Shown: positions 1 to 8,793 of the stretch, one piece after another
Layout of the letters: every line of letters starts with the position of its first letter
Position numbering within the stretch: the stretch's first letter is position 1
NCBI GenBank assembly: GCA_030426145.1
Contig: JAUHZF010000002.1
Location: 30,901 to 94,900, forward strand
Direction of reading: 5' to 3'
DNA length: 64,000 nt
From: Polyangia bacterium
GTDB lineage: Bacteria; Myxococcota_A; Polyangia; Polyangiales; Polyangiaceae
The notes under the pieces: generated by a model
Seen by the model: the letters and a program-made list of their open reading frames with translations, nothing else
Told to the model about the DNA's origin: nothing
Databases searched by the model: none
Translations under genes and position numbers: made by a program

Positions 1-1
1 A

Positions 2-1090
2 GCCGCCGACGAGGACCGCGGCCAGAGCGGGCGGTTCCGAGAAGAGCTCGACCGAGCCACCGAGCGCGCCGAGCGTGCCGAGCGACGTCTCGGCGACGTG
101 CGCAACAATCAGGACGTCGCCGAGCGAAAGGCTCGTGAGCTCGAGCAGCGCCTCTCGGCCTTGCATCGGGAGCAGAAGCGCCTCGAGCGAGAGCGCGACG
201 AAGCGCGAGAAGCCACCGAGCCCCTCGAGGGCCGTGTGGCCGAGCTCGAGAGCGCACTGCGTGATGCCGAGCAGGGCTTGGCTGCGACCAAGCCCCTCGA
301 GAAGCGAATCGGCGAGCTCGAGGCGGCCCTGCGCGACGCCGAGAAGGCCGCGCGGCGAGAGCTGCGCGACAAGCTCGAGCAGGCGGCCGAGGCGCACCAG
401 TCGGACCTCGACACGATGCTGGAGCGCATCGCCGATCTCGAAGCCGAGCTCGAGGCCCGCCCCGAGCCCGTCGAAGAAGCACCGAGCGCAGAGCCCACCC
501 TCGATGCACGCGGCTTGCAGTTCCAGGTCGACGAGCTGCGCACGAGTTTGCAAAACGTGCGCGCCGAGAACGACGCGTTGAAGAAGCGCGCGCACGCCGC
601 CGAGACCACCCGCGACGAGCTGAAGGTCGAGCTGCGCCGCGCCGTCACCAGCACCGGCGATGACGAGGCTGAGAGCGGCAAGGCCCTCGATGCGGCCGAA
701 GCCCGGCTCCGCACCCAGGCCCAGCACATCCGGCGCCTCGAAGCCGAGCTACGCGAAGGCCAGCGGATCGGGGCCGAGCTGCTGCGGCGCTTCGAGCGCC
801 AGGGCGGCAAGAAGGGCGGCGGGAGCGCCAGCGGTGAAGGTGGCGCACATCACGGCCGCAACGGCGTCTCGGGGGGCGTCGAGGCGACCGAGCTCGACGC
901 CCTGCGACAGCGTGCCGCCCGCAGCGAAGCCGACCTCCAGGCCGCACAGTGGACCATCGACAGCCTCCGGGCGAAGGTCACCGAGCCGACCGACGCCCCG
1001 CCCCCCGAGCGCATGCTCGAAGAGGCCCTCCGCGCCGCACGAGCCGAGGTGGCCCAGCTCCGACGCGCCCTCGACGAAGGGGGCGCGTGA
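2..1090 (+). CDS. Long coiled-coil protein, 5' end outside window
   Basis: The reading frame is already open at base 2 and runs 362 codons to a TGA, so the true start lies upstream. The visible protein is almost entirely Glu/Arg/Ala/Leu heptads, typical of a long two-stranded coiled coil. A glycine-rich break (about residues 264-285 of the visible part) separates it from a second, shorter coil. No enzymatic motif is visible. The stop overlaps the GTG of the next gene (GTGA), so the two are translationally coupled. The GTG at 98 is in frame but has coding-like sequence before it, so I do not take it as the start. A scaffold or polar-organising role is possible but not shown. Confidence 0.75.
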   Translation, partial: AADEDRGQSGRFREELDRATERAERAERRLGDVRNNQDVAERKARELEQRLSALHREQKRLERERDEAREATEPLEGRVAELESALRDAEQGLAATKPLEKRIGELEAALRDAEKAARRELRDKLEQAAEAHQSDLDTMLERIADLEAELEARPEPVEEAPSAEPTLDARGLQFQVDELRTSLQNVRAENDALKKRAHAAETTRDELKVELRRAVTSTGDDEAESGKALDAAEARLRTQAQHIRRLEAELREGQRIGAELLRRFERQGGKKGGGSASGEGGAHHGRNGVSGGVEATELDALRQRAARSEADLQAAQWTIDSLRAKVTEPTDAPPPERMLEEALRAARAEVAQLRRALDEGGA

Positions 1091-1605
1091 CCGGCCGGAG
1101 CCGGGCGCTCTTCTGGCTCGCGTTCGCCTTTCTGGGGTGCAAATCCGAGTCGGCTCCCCCTGGCGCCACGACGAGCACCGCGTCACCCGTGGTCGCGACG
1201 ACGGGCGCCGCCCCCAAGAAGCTGGCCCTGGTGAAGGCCAAGCCGCACGTACCCGTCGAGGTGCTCATGAAGGAGGAGCTCGAGCGGACCCAGGCCACGG
1301 GGCAGCAGGTGATCGTCTACGTGGGCGCTTCCTGGTGTGAGCCCTGCCGCTACTTCCACGACGCGGCCGCCCGCGGCGAGCTCGACGAAGCCTTCCCGAA
1401 CCTGCGCGTCATCGAGTTCGACGCCGACGCCGACGAGGCTCGCCTCACGGCGGCCGGATGTCGCTCGCGCATGATCCCACTGTTTTCGCGGGTGACCACC
1501 GAGGGGAAGTGCGACCCCGACCGCCGCATGATGGGCTCGATCAAGGGCCCAGGGGCGGTAGACAACATCACCCCGCGACTGCGCGAGCTGCTCGGTGGCT
1601 CGTGA
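1087..1605 (+). CDS. Thioredoxin-fold lipoprotein (WCEPC)
   Basis: A 172-residue protein starting at a GTG that overlaps the upstream stop. The N-terminus is a short basic stretch, a hydrophobic core and a lipobox ending FLGC (Cys18), so it should be lipid-anchored outside the inner membrane. A thioredoxin-like domain follows with the redox motif WCEPC at Cys84/Cys87 and the usual beta strand before it (VIVYVGAS). Two further cysteines lie late in the protein. This fits a periplasmic thiol-disulfide oxidoreductase or a thioredoxin-domain reductant. The partner is unknown. An internal methionine-rich alternative start further upstream would overlap the coiled-coil gene and is not supported. 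Confidence 0.8.
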   Translation: MTGRSRALFWLAFAFLGCKSESAPPGATTSTASPVVATTGAAPKKLALVKAKPHVPVEVLMKEELERTQATGQQVIVYVGASWCEPCRYFHDAAARGELDEAFPNLRVIEFDADADEARLTAAGCRSRMIPLFSRVTTEGKCDPDRRMMGSIKGPGAVDNITPRLRELLGGS

Positions 1606-1629
1606 GGTTCCGTCTTTGGGGCCGCGCCG

Positions 1630-1657
1630 TTGACAGTGCCCCTCGGGGCATTAGGTT
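1630..1657 (+). promoter_or_regulatory. Candidate dnaJ promoter with palindromic spacer
   Basis: A perfect -35 hexamer TTGACA (1630-1635) is followed, after 16 bp, by a poor -10 match TAGGTT (1652-1657). The spacer contains the perfect palindrome TGCCCCTCGGGGCA (1637-1650). The -10 is weak, so the call rests on the -35 and on position in the 112-bp gap before dnaJ. No CIRCE element is visible. Confidence 0.35.
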
Positions 1658-1717
1658 GGCGGCAGTCTTTTCGACGCGCTCCATCCCTTCCCTCTTTCCT
1701 GGAGCCGTCGGTCCGCC

Positions 1718-2797
1718 ATGAGCGAAAAGCGTGATTATTACGAGCTTCTCGGCGTGGAGCGCACCGCTTCCTCGCAGGAGATCCGCAAGTCCTACAAGAA
1801 GCTCGCGCTCAAGTACCACCCCGACCGCAACAAGGGCAGTCAGGAGGCGGAGGCTCGCTTCAAGGAAGTCACCGAGGCCTACTCGGTGCTCAGCGACGAC
1901 GACAAGCGGGCCCGCTACGACCGCTTCGGTCACGCCGGGTTCGAGGGAGGCGGCGCGGCCGACTTCGGCGGCGACATCTTCTCGCACTTTCAGGACCTGT
2001 TCAGCGACTTCTTCGGTGGCGGTGGAGGCGGCTTCGGCGGTCAGGGCCGACGTCGCGGCCCCGCACGCGGCCGCGACCTGCGCGTCGAGCAGGTGCTGAC
2101 GCTCGAAGAAGCGGTCCTCGGGTGCAAGAAGGAGATCGAGCTCCGCACCCCGGTCCAGTGCGACGACTGCACCGGCACCGGGGCCAAAGACGGCAGCGCC
2201 ATGAAGACCTGCGAGGTCTGCAACGGGCGCGGCCAGGTATCTACGGCGCGTGGGTTCATCATGTTCACCCAGGCGTGCTCAGCCTGCGGTGGCGCCGGTC
2301 AGATCGTCGAGGAGAGCTGTGACACCTGCGAGGGCGCGGGCTGGGTCGAGAAGCACCGCAAGGTGAACGTCAGCTTCCCCCCCGGCATCGACAGCGGCCA
2401 CCGGCTGCGCGTCACGGGGCAAGGTCTCCCCGGTCCCCAGGGCGGTCCGGCGGGCAACCTCTACGTCGACGTCGAGCTGCAACCCCACGAGCGCTTCGAG
2501 CGCGAGGGGCTCGACCTCATCACCCGCCACACCATCAGCTTCCCCGAAGCTGCCCTCGGCACCAAGATCGACATCCCGCTCATCGACGGCGGCATCCACC
2601 AGGTGAAGGTCGACGCTGGCACCCAGCCCGGCACCGTGCTCACGGCCAAAGGACGCGGCGTACCCAACGTCAACGGACCTGGCTCCGGCGCCCTCCACGT
2701 CATCGTGCAGGTGGCGGTCCCCTCCAAGGTGAGCAAGCGCGCCAAGAAGCTCCTCCGCGACCTCGAAGACGAGCTCGAAGTCTCCGCCGCCGAGTAG
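1718..2797 (+). CDS. dnaJ: Chaperone protein DnaJ
   Basis: Full-length type I Hsp40 co-chaperone of 359 residues that stimulates DnaK ATPase and delivers unfolded clients. The J domain carries HPD at residues 34-36. A Gly/Phe-rich linker follows (about 74-115). Four CxxCxGxG zinc motifs lie between Cys148 and about residue 207 (CDDCTGTG, CEVCNGRG, CSACGGAG, CDTCEGAG). The C-terminal beta-sandwich substrate domains are complete. No grpE or dnaK is adjacent, so this copy is outside the classical hrcA-grpE-dnaK-dnaJ operon. It could be the main DnaJ or a second paralogue; the window does not decide. Confidence 0.97.
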   Translation: MSEKRDYYELLGVERTASSQEIRKSYKKLALKYHPDRNKGSQEAEARFKEVTEAYSVLSDDDKRARYDRFGHAGFEGGGAADFGGDIFSHFQDLFSDFFGGGGGGFGGQGRRRGPARGRDLRVEQVLTLEEAVLGCKKEIELRTPVQCDDCTGTGAKDGSAMKTCEVCNGRGQVSTARGFIMFTQACSACGGAGQIVEESCDTCEGAGWVEKHRKVNVSFPPGIDSGHRLRVTGQGLPGPQGGPAGNLYVDVELQPHERFEREGLDLITRHTISFPEAALGTKIDIPLIDGGIHQVKVDAGTQPGTVLTAKGRGVPNVNGPGSGALHVIVQVAVPSKVSKRAKKLLRDLEDELEVSAAE

Positions 2798-2801
2798 CGC
2801 A

Positions 2802-2961
2802 CGAGGGTTTCGAGGTTCGAGGGTTTCGAGGTTCGAGGGTTTCGAGGTTCGAGGTTCGAGGTTCGAGGTTCGAGGTTCGAGGTTCGAGGTTCGAGGTTCG
2901 AGGTTCTCGAGCCCGAGATCGAGATCGAGACCGAGACCGAGGTCGAGACCGAGACCGAGAT
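2802..2961. repeat. Heptamer satellite between convergent genes
   Basis: Three exact copies of the 16-mer CGAGGGTTTCGAGGTT (2802-2849) are followed by eight exact copies of the 7-mer CGAGGTT (2850-2905). A GAGATC/GAGACC hexamer run then continues to about 2960. The array fills the whole gap between dnaJ and the convergent membrane-protein gene and supplies the stop codon of the latter. It opens long spurious reading frames that I do not call. No U-tract hairpin is seen. Confidence 0.95.
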
Positions 2962-4152
2962 CTAGGTTTCCATGCCGACCCAGGCGCCGATGCACGTGAG
3001 GGCGAAACCGATGGGGGCGAAGGCGACGGCGAAGACGACGCTCACGGGTGCCATCATGCCCAGGAGAACCATGACCAGCACCATGGCCAGGGACGAAGCG
3101 ACGGCGGGCTCGACCACGCTCTGGGTGCCGGAGGCGCGAGCGAGCAGGTAGCCGCTCACCGGGAAGGCCACCAGGACCCCGGTCCCGAGGAGGGCCACGG
3201 GGGCGAGGGCCTCCGCCCCTACTTCGGCCGCGTCGACGGCAGCGAAGTCGAGGTTGAGCTCGTGGCCGAGCCACACGGCCCCGATGAGGCCGGTCGTGAT
3301 GACCCCCGTCGTCACGAGGGCGCCGAAGGTGATCCAGCGCAGCGTGAGGGGTCGGTCCTGGCGGCGAAAGGCGTCGCGGATGGTCTCCAACGAGGGCGCC
3401 GGCGCCGAGGCGATGATGCTGCTGAGCTTTCCACCGCTCGAGCCGCCTTCGCGTCGCTGTAGGTCGCGCCAGAGCAAGAAGGCGATGCCGAACATGAAGA
3501 GCATGAGCGGCAACAGGGCGAGCATGGCCGCCGGTCCTCGACGGAAGGTCAGCTGGTCGGCCACGGCGCTCATGACCACCGCCCCGAGCCACGCCGACGA
3601 GAAGCGGCGCCCACGCATGCCGCGCTGCGCGTTGCGGCCCAAGACGTAGCCCCATCCCGCGCACAGGGTGGCGAAGACGAGCGGCCAGAGAAGGGCGCGC
3701 AACACGGACAACCAACCCGCCGACGCCGCGGCCAAATAGACGCCGCTGCGCGCGATGCCGAAGCCGAGGGCGGCCGAGATGGCGAAACCGACGCCTTCGC
3801 GGATCTCCAACGAGCGGGACAAGCCGGCCCGCATGCGCAAGCGGCGCAAGCGCCAGAAGGGCCAGACGGCGAGCGTGCATAGCCCCATCTCGAGCGGTGC
3901 GATGATGAGGATGGCGTAGACGAGGAGCGTGACCGTCCCGCCCTGGCCGGTGGTGGGATCGATCTCGGCCCAGCGCTGCAGCACCCGCTCGAGGAGCGTG
4001 CTCGGCACCACCAGGGTGGCCCCTGCCGCCATGGATCCCAAGAAGGACCCCAGGTGCATGCGCATGTAGCTGGAGCGCCAGAGCGCGCCGACGTGCGTGC
4101 CCAAGACGAGGGCAGCCACGGCGGCGGCGACGATCCAATGAACGGTGCTCAC
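2962..4152 (-). CDS. Multi-pass inner-membrane protein, unknown function
   Basis: A 396-residue protein starting at GTG. It has roughly ten strongly hydrophobic segments from residue 5 to the C-terminus, with basic loops between them and one larger cytosolic-looking loop at about residues 228-262 (RDLQRREGG and onward). I do not recognise the family. A segment PLEMG in a membrane helix recalls the glutamate of PrsW-type intramembrane proteases, but the second glutamate and histidines of that family are not convincing. The start lies 1 bp from the end of the upstream beta-barrel gene, so the two are probably co-transcribed. The stop lies at the edge of the heptamer satellite. Confidence 0.75.
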   Translation of the reverse strand: MSTVHWIVAAAVAALVLGTHVGALWRSSYMRMHLGSFLGSMAAGATLVVPSTLLERVLQRWAEIDPTTGQGGTVTLLVYAILIIAPLEMGLCTLAVWPFWRLRRLRMRAGLSRSLEIREGVGFAISAALGFGIARSGVYLAAASAGWLSVLRALLWPLVFATLCAGWGYVLGRNAQRGMRGRRFSSAWLGAVVMSAVADQLTFRRGPAAMLALLPLMLFMFGIAFLLWRDLQRREGGSSGGKLSSIIASAPAPSLETIRDAFRRQDRPLTLRWITFGALVTTGVITTGLIGAVWLGHELNLDFAAVDAAEVGAEALAPVALLGTGVLVAFPVSGYLLARASGTQSVVEPAVASSLAMVLVMVLLGMMAPVSVVFAVAFAPIGFALTCIGAWVGMET

Positions 4153-4153
4153 G

Positions 4154-5011
4154 TCAGAACTGCACGCCCAGCCTCGCGAGCGCGCTGATCGTCGACCCGT
4201 AGCCGCTGCCTTCGGCGGCGAGGATGTTGCGCCGGGCTTCGCTCAGGTCGCTGGTGGTTTCGGGGTTGAGACTCGCCGGATCGACCCCCGGCCGCACCAA
4301 GCCCATGAACTCCCAGCTCGCCCCGAGGCCGAGCGTCACGTAGTTGCCGAGCCAGAAGTCGAGGCCACCCCCGACCCGCCCGTAGCCACCGCGGATGTTG
4401 ATCGCGTCGGATACACCACCGAGCGCATCACTCAGACTGCCCAGTCCGGCGTAACCACCGCCGAGCGAAAAGTGGGGCTCGACGAGGCCGATGGGGATGC
4501 GGAAGCCGATGTCGCCGCCGACCGTGAAGATCTGCCAGTCGTCGAAGAAGCCCGCCCGGAAGCGCGGTCCCACCGTGAAGATGCGGCCCAGCGTGAGACC
4601 CGCGCCGACACCCACGAAGCCGCCGCTCGAGTTGGTCTTCACGAAGCCGACGGTCAGGGTCGACTCGTCTGCCTCGAAGGTGTTGAGGTCGACGTACTGA
4701 TAGCCGCCCTCCACGTCGATGTAGATCCACTTCAGCCCGCGGCCAGAGTCCTCCTCTTTGGCGTCGTCGAGCTGCTGATCCGTCTCATCGGGCTCGGGGT
4801 CGGGCATGGGGTCCGGCGCGGTGAGTCCGCCTGCAGTGGGCCCCGATGCGGGCGCGGGCGCGGGCATGGTTCCCGGCGCCGGGGTCCCCGGCAGCGTGCC
4901 CGGGGCCGGTGTTCCGGGCGGTGTGCCGGGGGGCGGCATGGGGGTCTGAGCCCAAACCGAGCCGCTGCTCGTGAGCAAGATCATCGTCACCGCGGCCGTC
5001 AGGCGTCCCAT
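4154..5011 (-). CDS. Predicted outer-membrane beta-barrel protein
   Basis: A 285-residue exported protein. The chosen ATG gives a clean signal peptide (basic MGR, hydrophobic core, cleavage near SVWAQ). A Pro/Gly/Thr-rich linker with repeated GTPPGTPAPG-like units follows (about residues 23-65), then an acidic spacer. The remainder has alternating hydrophobic/polar strands and glycines typical of OmpA/OmpX-like barrels. A longer in-frame extension upstream lacks signal character and would run through yacG. The gene overlaps the end of yacG by 13 bp and almost abuts the next membrane protein, giving a leftward yacG-barrel-membrane protein unit. No specific ligand can be inferred. Confidence 0.75.
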   Translation of the reverse strand: MGRLTAAVTMILLTSSGSVWAQTPMPPPGTPPGTPAPGTLPGTPAPGTMPAPAPASGPTAGGLTAPDPMPDPEPDETDQQLDDAKEEDSGRGLKWIYIDVEGGYQYVDLNTFEADESTLTVGFVKTNSSGGFVGVGAGLTLGRIFTVGPRFRAGFFDDWQIFTVGGDIGFRIPIGLVEPHFSLGGGYAGLGSLSDALGGVSDAINIRGGYGRVGGGLDFWLGNYVTLGLGASWEFMGLVRPGVDPASLNPETTSDLSEARRNILAAEGSGYGSTISALARLGVQF

Positions 5012-5187
5012 CGTGGCTCCTCCTCTTCTCGCGGCGGGAGCGCGTCGGCGGTGGGCTCCGCGGGTGGGCCGGCGATCCGGTAGGACCCATCGAGCCAGCG
5101 ACCGAGGTCGAGCTGACGGCATCGCAGCGAGCAGAAGGGGCGGAAGGCCTTGCTCGTCACGGACTCACCACACGTAAGACAGCGCAC
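4999..5187 (-). CDS. yacG: Zinc-binding YacG (DNA gyrase inhibitor)
   Basis: A 62-residue protein with the complete YacG signature. CLTCG at the N-terminus and FCSLRC form the four-cysteine zinc site, followed by the conserved RQLDLGRWLDGSYRI segment. In E. coli the family binds GyrB and inhibits gyrase. The C-terminal tail is acidic and Pro-rich, as in other members. It is the first gene of a short leftward unit and overlaps the next gene by 13 bp. In many proteobacteria yacG sits beside coaE; that is not the case here. Confidence 0.93.
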   Translation of the reverse strand: MRCLTCGESVTSKAFRPFCSLRCRQLDLGRWLDGSYRIAGPPAEPTADALPPREEEEPRWDA

Positions 5188-5261
5188 GAAGACAGCCTAG
5201 CCCGTTCCGCACTCCGGCTTCCAGATGTGCATGTCTGCGGCGTCCGTCGTAGCCTGCCCCC

Positions 5262-7013
5262 ATGCTTATCGCGCGACCCCTTCTGGTTGCTGCCCTGGCC
5301 CTGACCACCCTCAGCTGCGGCGGTCGCACCGAGACGCGTGCCGACGCGCCGCCCGAAGAAGACGACGACGGTCCCCCCCCGGTAACCAAGCCCGGTCCGG
5401 CCTCCTCCCTCGACGTGCTCTTCGTGGTCGACAACGGCTTCACCGGGGGCGCAGCCCAGCGCATCATGGCCCAGGCGATCCCGTACATGGTCGACCGTCT
5501 GGTCAACCCGCGCTGCGTGAACGGCCGCGGCCAGATCGTCGACGCCCCGCCCAATCTCGAGACGCAGTGTGAGGTGGGGATCCGCGACTTCGCCCCGCAG
5601 ACCGACATCCACTTCGGTGTCGTCTCCTCCAGCATCGGCGGCCACGGCGCCGACATCTGCAGCCCCGTGGCCTCCGACTACGACGTCACCCAAGACGATG
5701 GCGCGCGGTTGCTCACCCGCGCCGAAGACGACACGGTCGTCCCCACCTACCAAGGCCTCGGCTTCCTCGCCTGGGATCCCGATGGCGCCGCCACCCCTCC
5801 CGGAGAGAGCAGCCCCATCGCCCTCGGCAACGCCTTGCGCAGCATCGTGCAGGGCGCGGGAACGAACGGCTGCCTCTTCAACGCTCCCCTCGAGGCGGCC
5901 TACCGCTTCCTCGTCGATCCGGCCCCCCCGGTCTCGATCCAGGTCGTGGGCGGAAGGGCTCAGCGACAGGGCGTCGACACGGCGCTCCTCGAGCAGCGCG
6001 ACGCCTTCCTCCGCCCCGACTCCGCCGTGTTGGTGGTGGTCGTGAGCGACCGCGACGACTGCTCCATCCGCGAAGAAGGCCAGTTCTATCTCGCAGCCCA
6101 GCGCCTCGTAGGTGGCGCCCCCTTCACCTTGCCCCCGGCGCGTAGTGAATGCGCGACCAACCCCGACGACGCCTGCTGCCTCTCGTGCGGTCAGCCTCAG
6201 GGCAACTGTCCTCCCGACCCCAACTGCGACGGCACGGCGCTGCCGCCCGAGGACGACCCGCTGTCGCTGCGCTGCTTCGATCAGAAGCGGCGCTTCGGCA
6301 TCGACTTCGACTACCCGCTCGATCGCTACCTGAACGGCTTCCGCGAGAACACGGTTCAAGACGACACCGGCCAGGTCGTGCAAAACCCCCTCTTCGCCTC
6401 GGGTCGTCGACCAGAGCGGGTGATGGTGGCCACCCTCACCGGCGTGCCCTGGCCCGACGTCGCCATCGCGAGCCAAGACCTCGCGGCCGGTCTCGAGCCC
6501 GCGACCGAGGTGACCTGGGAGCGCCTGCTGACCCAAGACGATGGCACCGCGCCCACCGATCCCCTCATGCTGCTCTCGGTCGCTCCGCGCACGGGGACCA
6601 GCCCCGTCACCGAAACGGAGCTCGCCCCGCCCGAGGCCGGTCCACTCGCGAACCCCACCAACGGCCACGAGCACGCCCTCCCGGCCACGCTTCAGTTCAG
6701 CTGCACCTACGCGATCGACCCCCCGGTGAACTGCGGTGGCGGCCGCTGCGAATGCGGCGTGCCCGAGCTCCAGCCCCAGAACCCCGTCTGCCAAGATCCG
6801 ATGACGGGTCTGTACGATCAGGTTCAGCGCTACGGTCGCGCCACCCCGGCCCCGCGCCTGCTCGAGCTGGTGCGCGAGCTCGGCCCCCAGGGGATCCTCG
6901 GCACCCTATGCGCCGGCACCGAGACCGCCCCCGCAGCGCCCACCTTCGGCTTCAAGCCGAGCGTAGACGCCATGATGCGCGGGATCCGCCGCCAGCTGGT
7001 GCCGTTTCAGTAG
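5262..7013 (+). CDS. Large lipoprotein with VWA-like region, MIDAS degenerate
   Basis: A 583-residue lipoprotein with the N-terminal lipobox LTTLSCGG. After an acidic linker it has a VWA-like opening, DVLFVVDNGFTGG, at about residues 50-62. Related myxobacterial lipoproteins normally read DVLFVVDNSGSM here, so the DxSxS metal site appears replaced by D-N-G-F-T. Many paired cysteines follow (for example CCLSCGQPQGNC and CGGGRCECGV), consistent with an exported disulfide-rich fold. It is a single-gene unit, convergent with the LysM gene with a 7-bp overlap of the stops. Function is unknown; surface adhesion or binding is the usual guess for the family. Confidence 0.8.
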   Translation: MLIARPLLVAALALTTLSCGGRTETRADAPPEEDDDGPPPVTKPGPASSLDVLFVVDNGFTGGAAQRIMAQAIPYMVDRLVNPRCVNGRGQIVDAPPNLETQCEVGIRDFAPQTDIHFGVVSSSIGGHGADICSPVASDYDVTQDDGARLLTRAEDDTVVPTYQGLGFLAWDPDGAATPPGESSPIALGNALRSIVQGAGTNGCLFNAPLEAAYRFLVDPAPPVSIQVVGGRAQRQGVDTALLEQRDAFLRPDSAVLVVVVSDRDDCSIREEGQFYLAAQRLVGGAPFTLPPARSECATNPDDACCLSCGQPQGNCPPDPNCDGTALPPEDDPLSLRCFDQKRRFGIDFDYPLDRYLNGFRENTVQDDTGQVVQNPLFASGRRPERVMVATLTGVPWPDVAIASQDLAAGLEPATEVTWERLLTQDDGTAPTDPLMLLSVAPRTGTSPVTETELAPPEAGPLANPTNGHEHALPATLQFSCTYAIDPPVNCGGGRCECGVPELQPQNPVCQDPMTGLYDQVQRYGRATPAPRLLELVRELGPQGILGTLCAGTETAPAAPTFGFKPSVDAMMRGIRRQLVPFQ

Positions 7014-8338
7014 TCCTTGCGGGCCACGATGACCGAGCCGCGCGCGATCTCGCGGATGGAAGCCGTCACCAAGCAAGTCGAGGTCTTCTCGCGCGTGCGC
7101 AGGACGATGAGCTCGGCGTAGGTCTCGGCCGGGTAGAGCTCGGGCTCGTCCTTGTCGACCGTCTTCTCCTCGCGGATGTTGCGGTCGTCCTCGTGGATCA
7201 CGCGGTGGTCGGAGAGGTTGCCCGCGTTCTCGAGGCCGAGGCGCCACTCGTCGCCGCGCGACACGGCGAAGAAGCGGTTGCCGACCTCGATGCCGTCGTC
7301 CTTGCCCTTGTCGATGAAGACGTAGTGCCCCTGGGCGTAGAACTCGTAGGGGTAGAGGGCGCCGACGATGCGTGCTTCGACGGTCTTCTTGTTCCGCTTC
7401 GGCTCGACGACGTCCATCTTGCGACCCATGGGGCCGGCGAGCGTGCCGCGCTCGATGACGGTGAGCGACTCGACGATGCGTGCCCGCACCATGCCGGTCT
7501 TCTTGTTGATGCGGTTGATCTTGGCGATGCCGCGCACCCAGACCAGCGGGTAGGGCGTGAGGTTCTTCACTTCGCGCGGCTCGAAGAGCGTGAGCAGGTC
7601 GCCGGGTGCGAGGTTCTCGACCTCCTTCTTGTCGGAGAGGAGCTTGATGTAGACCTCGTCGTTCTCCGACAAGAGCATCTGGTCCTCGGGGCTACCGATG
7701 ATCTCGCCGTAGACCTCGTGTTTGCCGTCGAGCACGTAGCCGTAGTGGCGGTAGAACACGGTGCTCGGCGGCACGATGGCCTGAGGCCGCACGAAACCAC
7801 CTACGGTGCGAACGCCGAAGCCACCCTTGAGGCGGATCTGGTCGCCCGGGTAGATCCAGTGCGGGTTCTGGATCTGGCGGTTGTACGACCACACGCGCGG
7901 CCAGTTGTAGCTGTTGCCGTAGTAGCGTCGGGAGATGCTCCAGAGGGTGTCGCCCCGCTTGGCCACGTGGAGGTTGGGCACGGCCTGACCCGAGACGATG
8001 TAGGCACCGTTGGCGCTGCCTTTGACGACCTTGCCGTCGCCCGCCCCTGCGCGGCGCAGGTCGAATCCGTCGGAGCTGCGCGAGGTGTCGGTCGAGGCTT
8101 GTGCACTCGACGGGAGGTACTGATTGACGTCACCCACGCTGGCCGGCGCAGGCCCGAAGATGCTGCTCTGCGAGGTGGTGGTGGTTCCCCCGGGCGAGAC
8201 GACGTCGACCCCGGTGGGGGTAGGCTCGCTCGGTGTGGAGCCCGGCGGCGGGGCCGCGGGGGCGTCCTCCTGGGCCGATGCCCCTCCGGCGAGGGTGAGC
8301 ATGGCGGCCGCAGCGGCGACCCAGAGTCGGCGCATCAT
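7007..8338 (-). CDS. LysM-domain exported protein
   Basis: A 443-residue protein with a signal peptide ending near GGASAQ. A low-complexity Pro/Thr linker leads to one LysM motif at residues 123-170 (GDTLWSISRRYYG, then NPHWIYPGDQIRL), the peptidoglycan-binding fold. The remaining 270 residues form a beta-rich domain with charged strands that recurs in Myxococcota LysM proteins and has no assigned function. Its ATG overlaps the stop of the upstream lipoprotein gene (ATGA), so the two are coupled. A periplasmic, wall-associated role is likely. Confidence 0.88.
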   Translation of the reverse strand: MMRRLWVAAAAAMLTLAGGASAQEDAPAAPPPGSTPSEPTPTGVDVVSPGGTTTTSQSSIFGPAPASVGDVNQYLPSSAQASTDTSRSSDGFDLRRAGAGDGKVVKGSANGAYIVSGQAVPNLHVAKRGDTLWSISRRYYGNSYNWPRVWSYNRQIQNPHWIYPGDQIRLKGGFGVRTVGGFVRPQAIVPPSTVFYRHYGYVLDGKHEVYGEIIGSPEDQMLLSENDEVYIKLLSDKKEVENLAPGDLLTLFEPREVKNLTPYPLVWVRGIAKINRINKKTGMVRARIVESLTVIERGTLAGPMGRKMDVVEPKRNKKTVEARIVGALYPYEFYAQGHYVFIDKGKDDGIEVGNRFFAVSRGDEWRLGLENAGNLSDHRVIHEDDRNIREEKTVDKDEPELYPAETYAELIVLRTREKTSTCLVTASIREIARGSVIVARKDY

Positions 8339-8781
8339 CGTCGACCTCCCGGCGCGTGGCCCGGCGTGGTGGCCGCGGGGGCCGTCTGCTGCACCCGCTG
8401 TCCGGCGCCGGTGATGACCGGGCGGTCGTTGTCATCGTGTGCCGGGTCCTCCGCGTCCCCGAGCGCCGTGCTCGGCGTCTCGGGCGGGGGCTCCTCCTCG
8501 GGTTTCGGCGCCAGCCGCACCACGTCGAGATGCGGCCGTTGGTCGGCCGCCTCGGGCTCCGACTGGCCGAGGGCCTCCAGACTCGCATCCTCCTGAGCCG
8601 CCTCGGGGGTGGCTGCCTCGACGGCATCCAGACGCTCTGCGAGCGCGATGTTGTTGGCCTTCAGGCGCGAAATCTCACGCTGAAGGTCGTCGAGACGGGC
8701 CGTCGTGGTGTTCTTTTCCGGCGCGCAGCCCGCGAGGGCAGCGAGGGCCAGAGCCATTGCAGTCAGCTGGATGCGATTCAT
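8335..8781 (-). CDS. Coiled-coil lipoprotein upstream of LysM gene
   Basis: A 148-residue protein. The chosen ATG gives a lipoprotein signal (MNRIQ, hydrophobic core, ALAGC). A heptad stretch follows (about residues 27-55, LQREISRLKANNIALAERL), recalling Lpp/YbgF-like trimerising helices, then a Pro/Glu-rich disordered tail. A longer frame starting 42 bp upstream has no signal peptide and would read through the promoter. Translational overlap with the LysM gene suggests the two products act together at the cell wall. Confidence 0.8.
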   Translation of the reverse strand: MNRIQLTAMALALAALAGCAPEKNTTTARLDDLQREISRLKANNIALAERLDAVEAATPEAAQEDASLEALGQSEPEAADQRPHLDVVRLAPKPEEEPPPETPSTALGDAEDPAHDDNDRPVITGAGQRVQQTAPAATTPGHAPGGRR

Positions 8782-8793
8782 GGCGCTGTTGGA

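Noticed and set aside
1630..1657. CIRCE-type heat-shock operator before dnaJ
   Set aside because: The palindrome TGCCCCTCGGGGCA lacks the TTAGCACTC arms of CIRCE.
2279..4138. A 619-codon minus-strand frame through the heptamer satellite
   Set aside because: It crosses the satellite repeat and the antisense of dnaJ; the supported gene at 2962-4152 is in another frame.
6149..8596. An 815-codon plus-strand frame
   Set aside because: Antisense to the LysM operon and out of frame with the VWA-like lipoprotein; composition is of a shadow.
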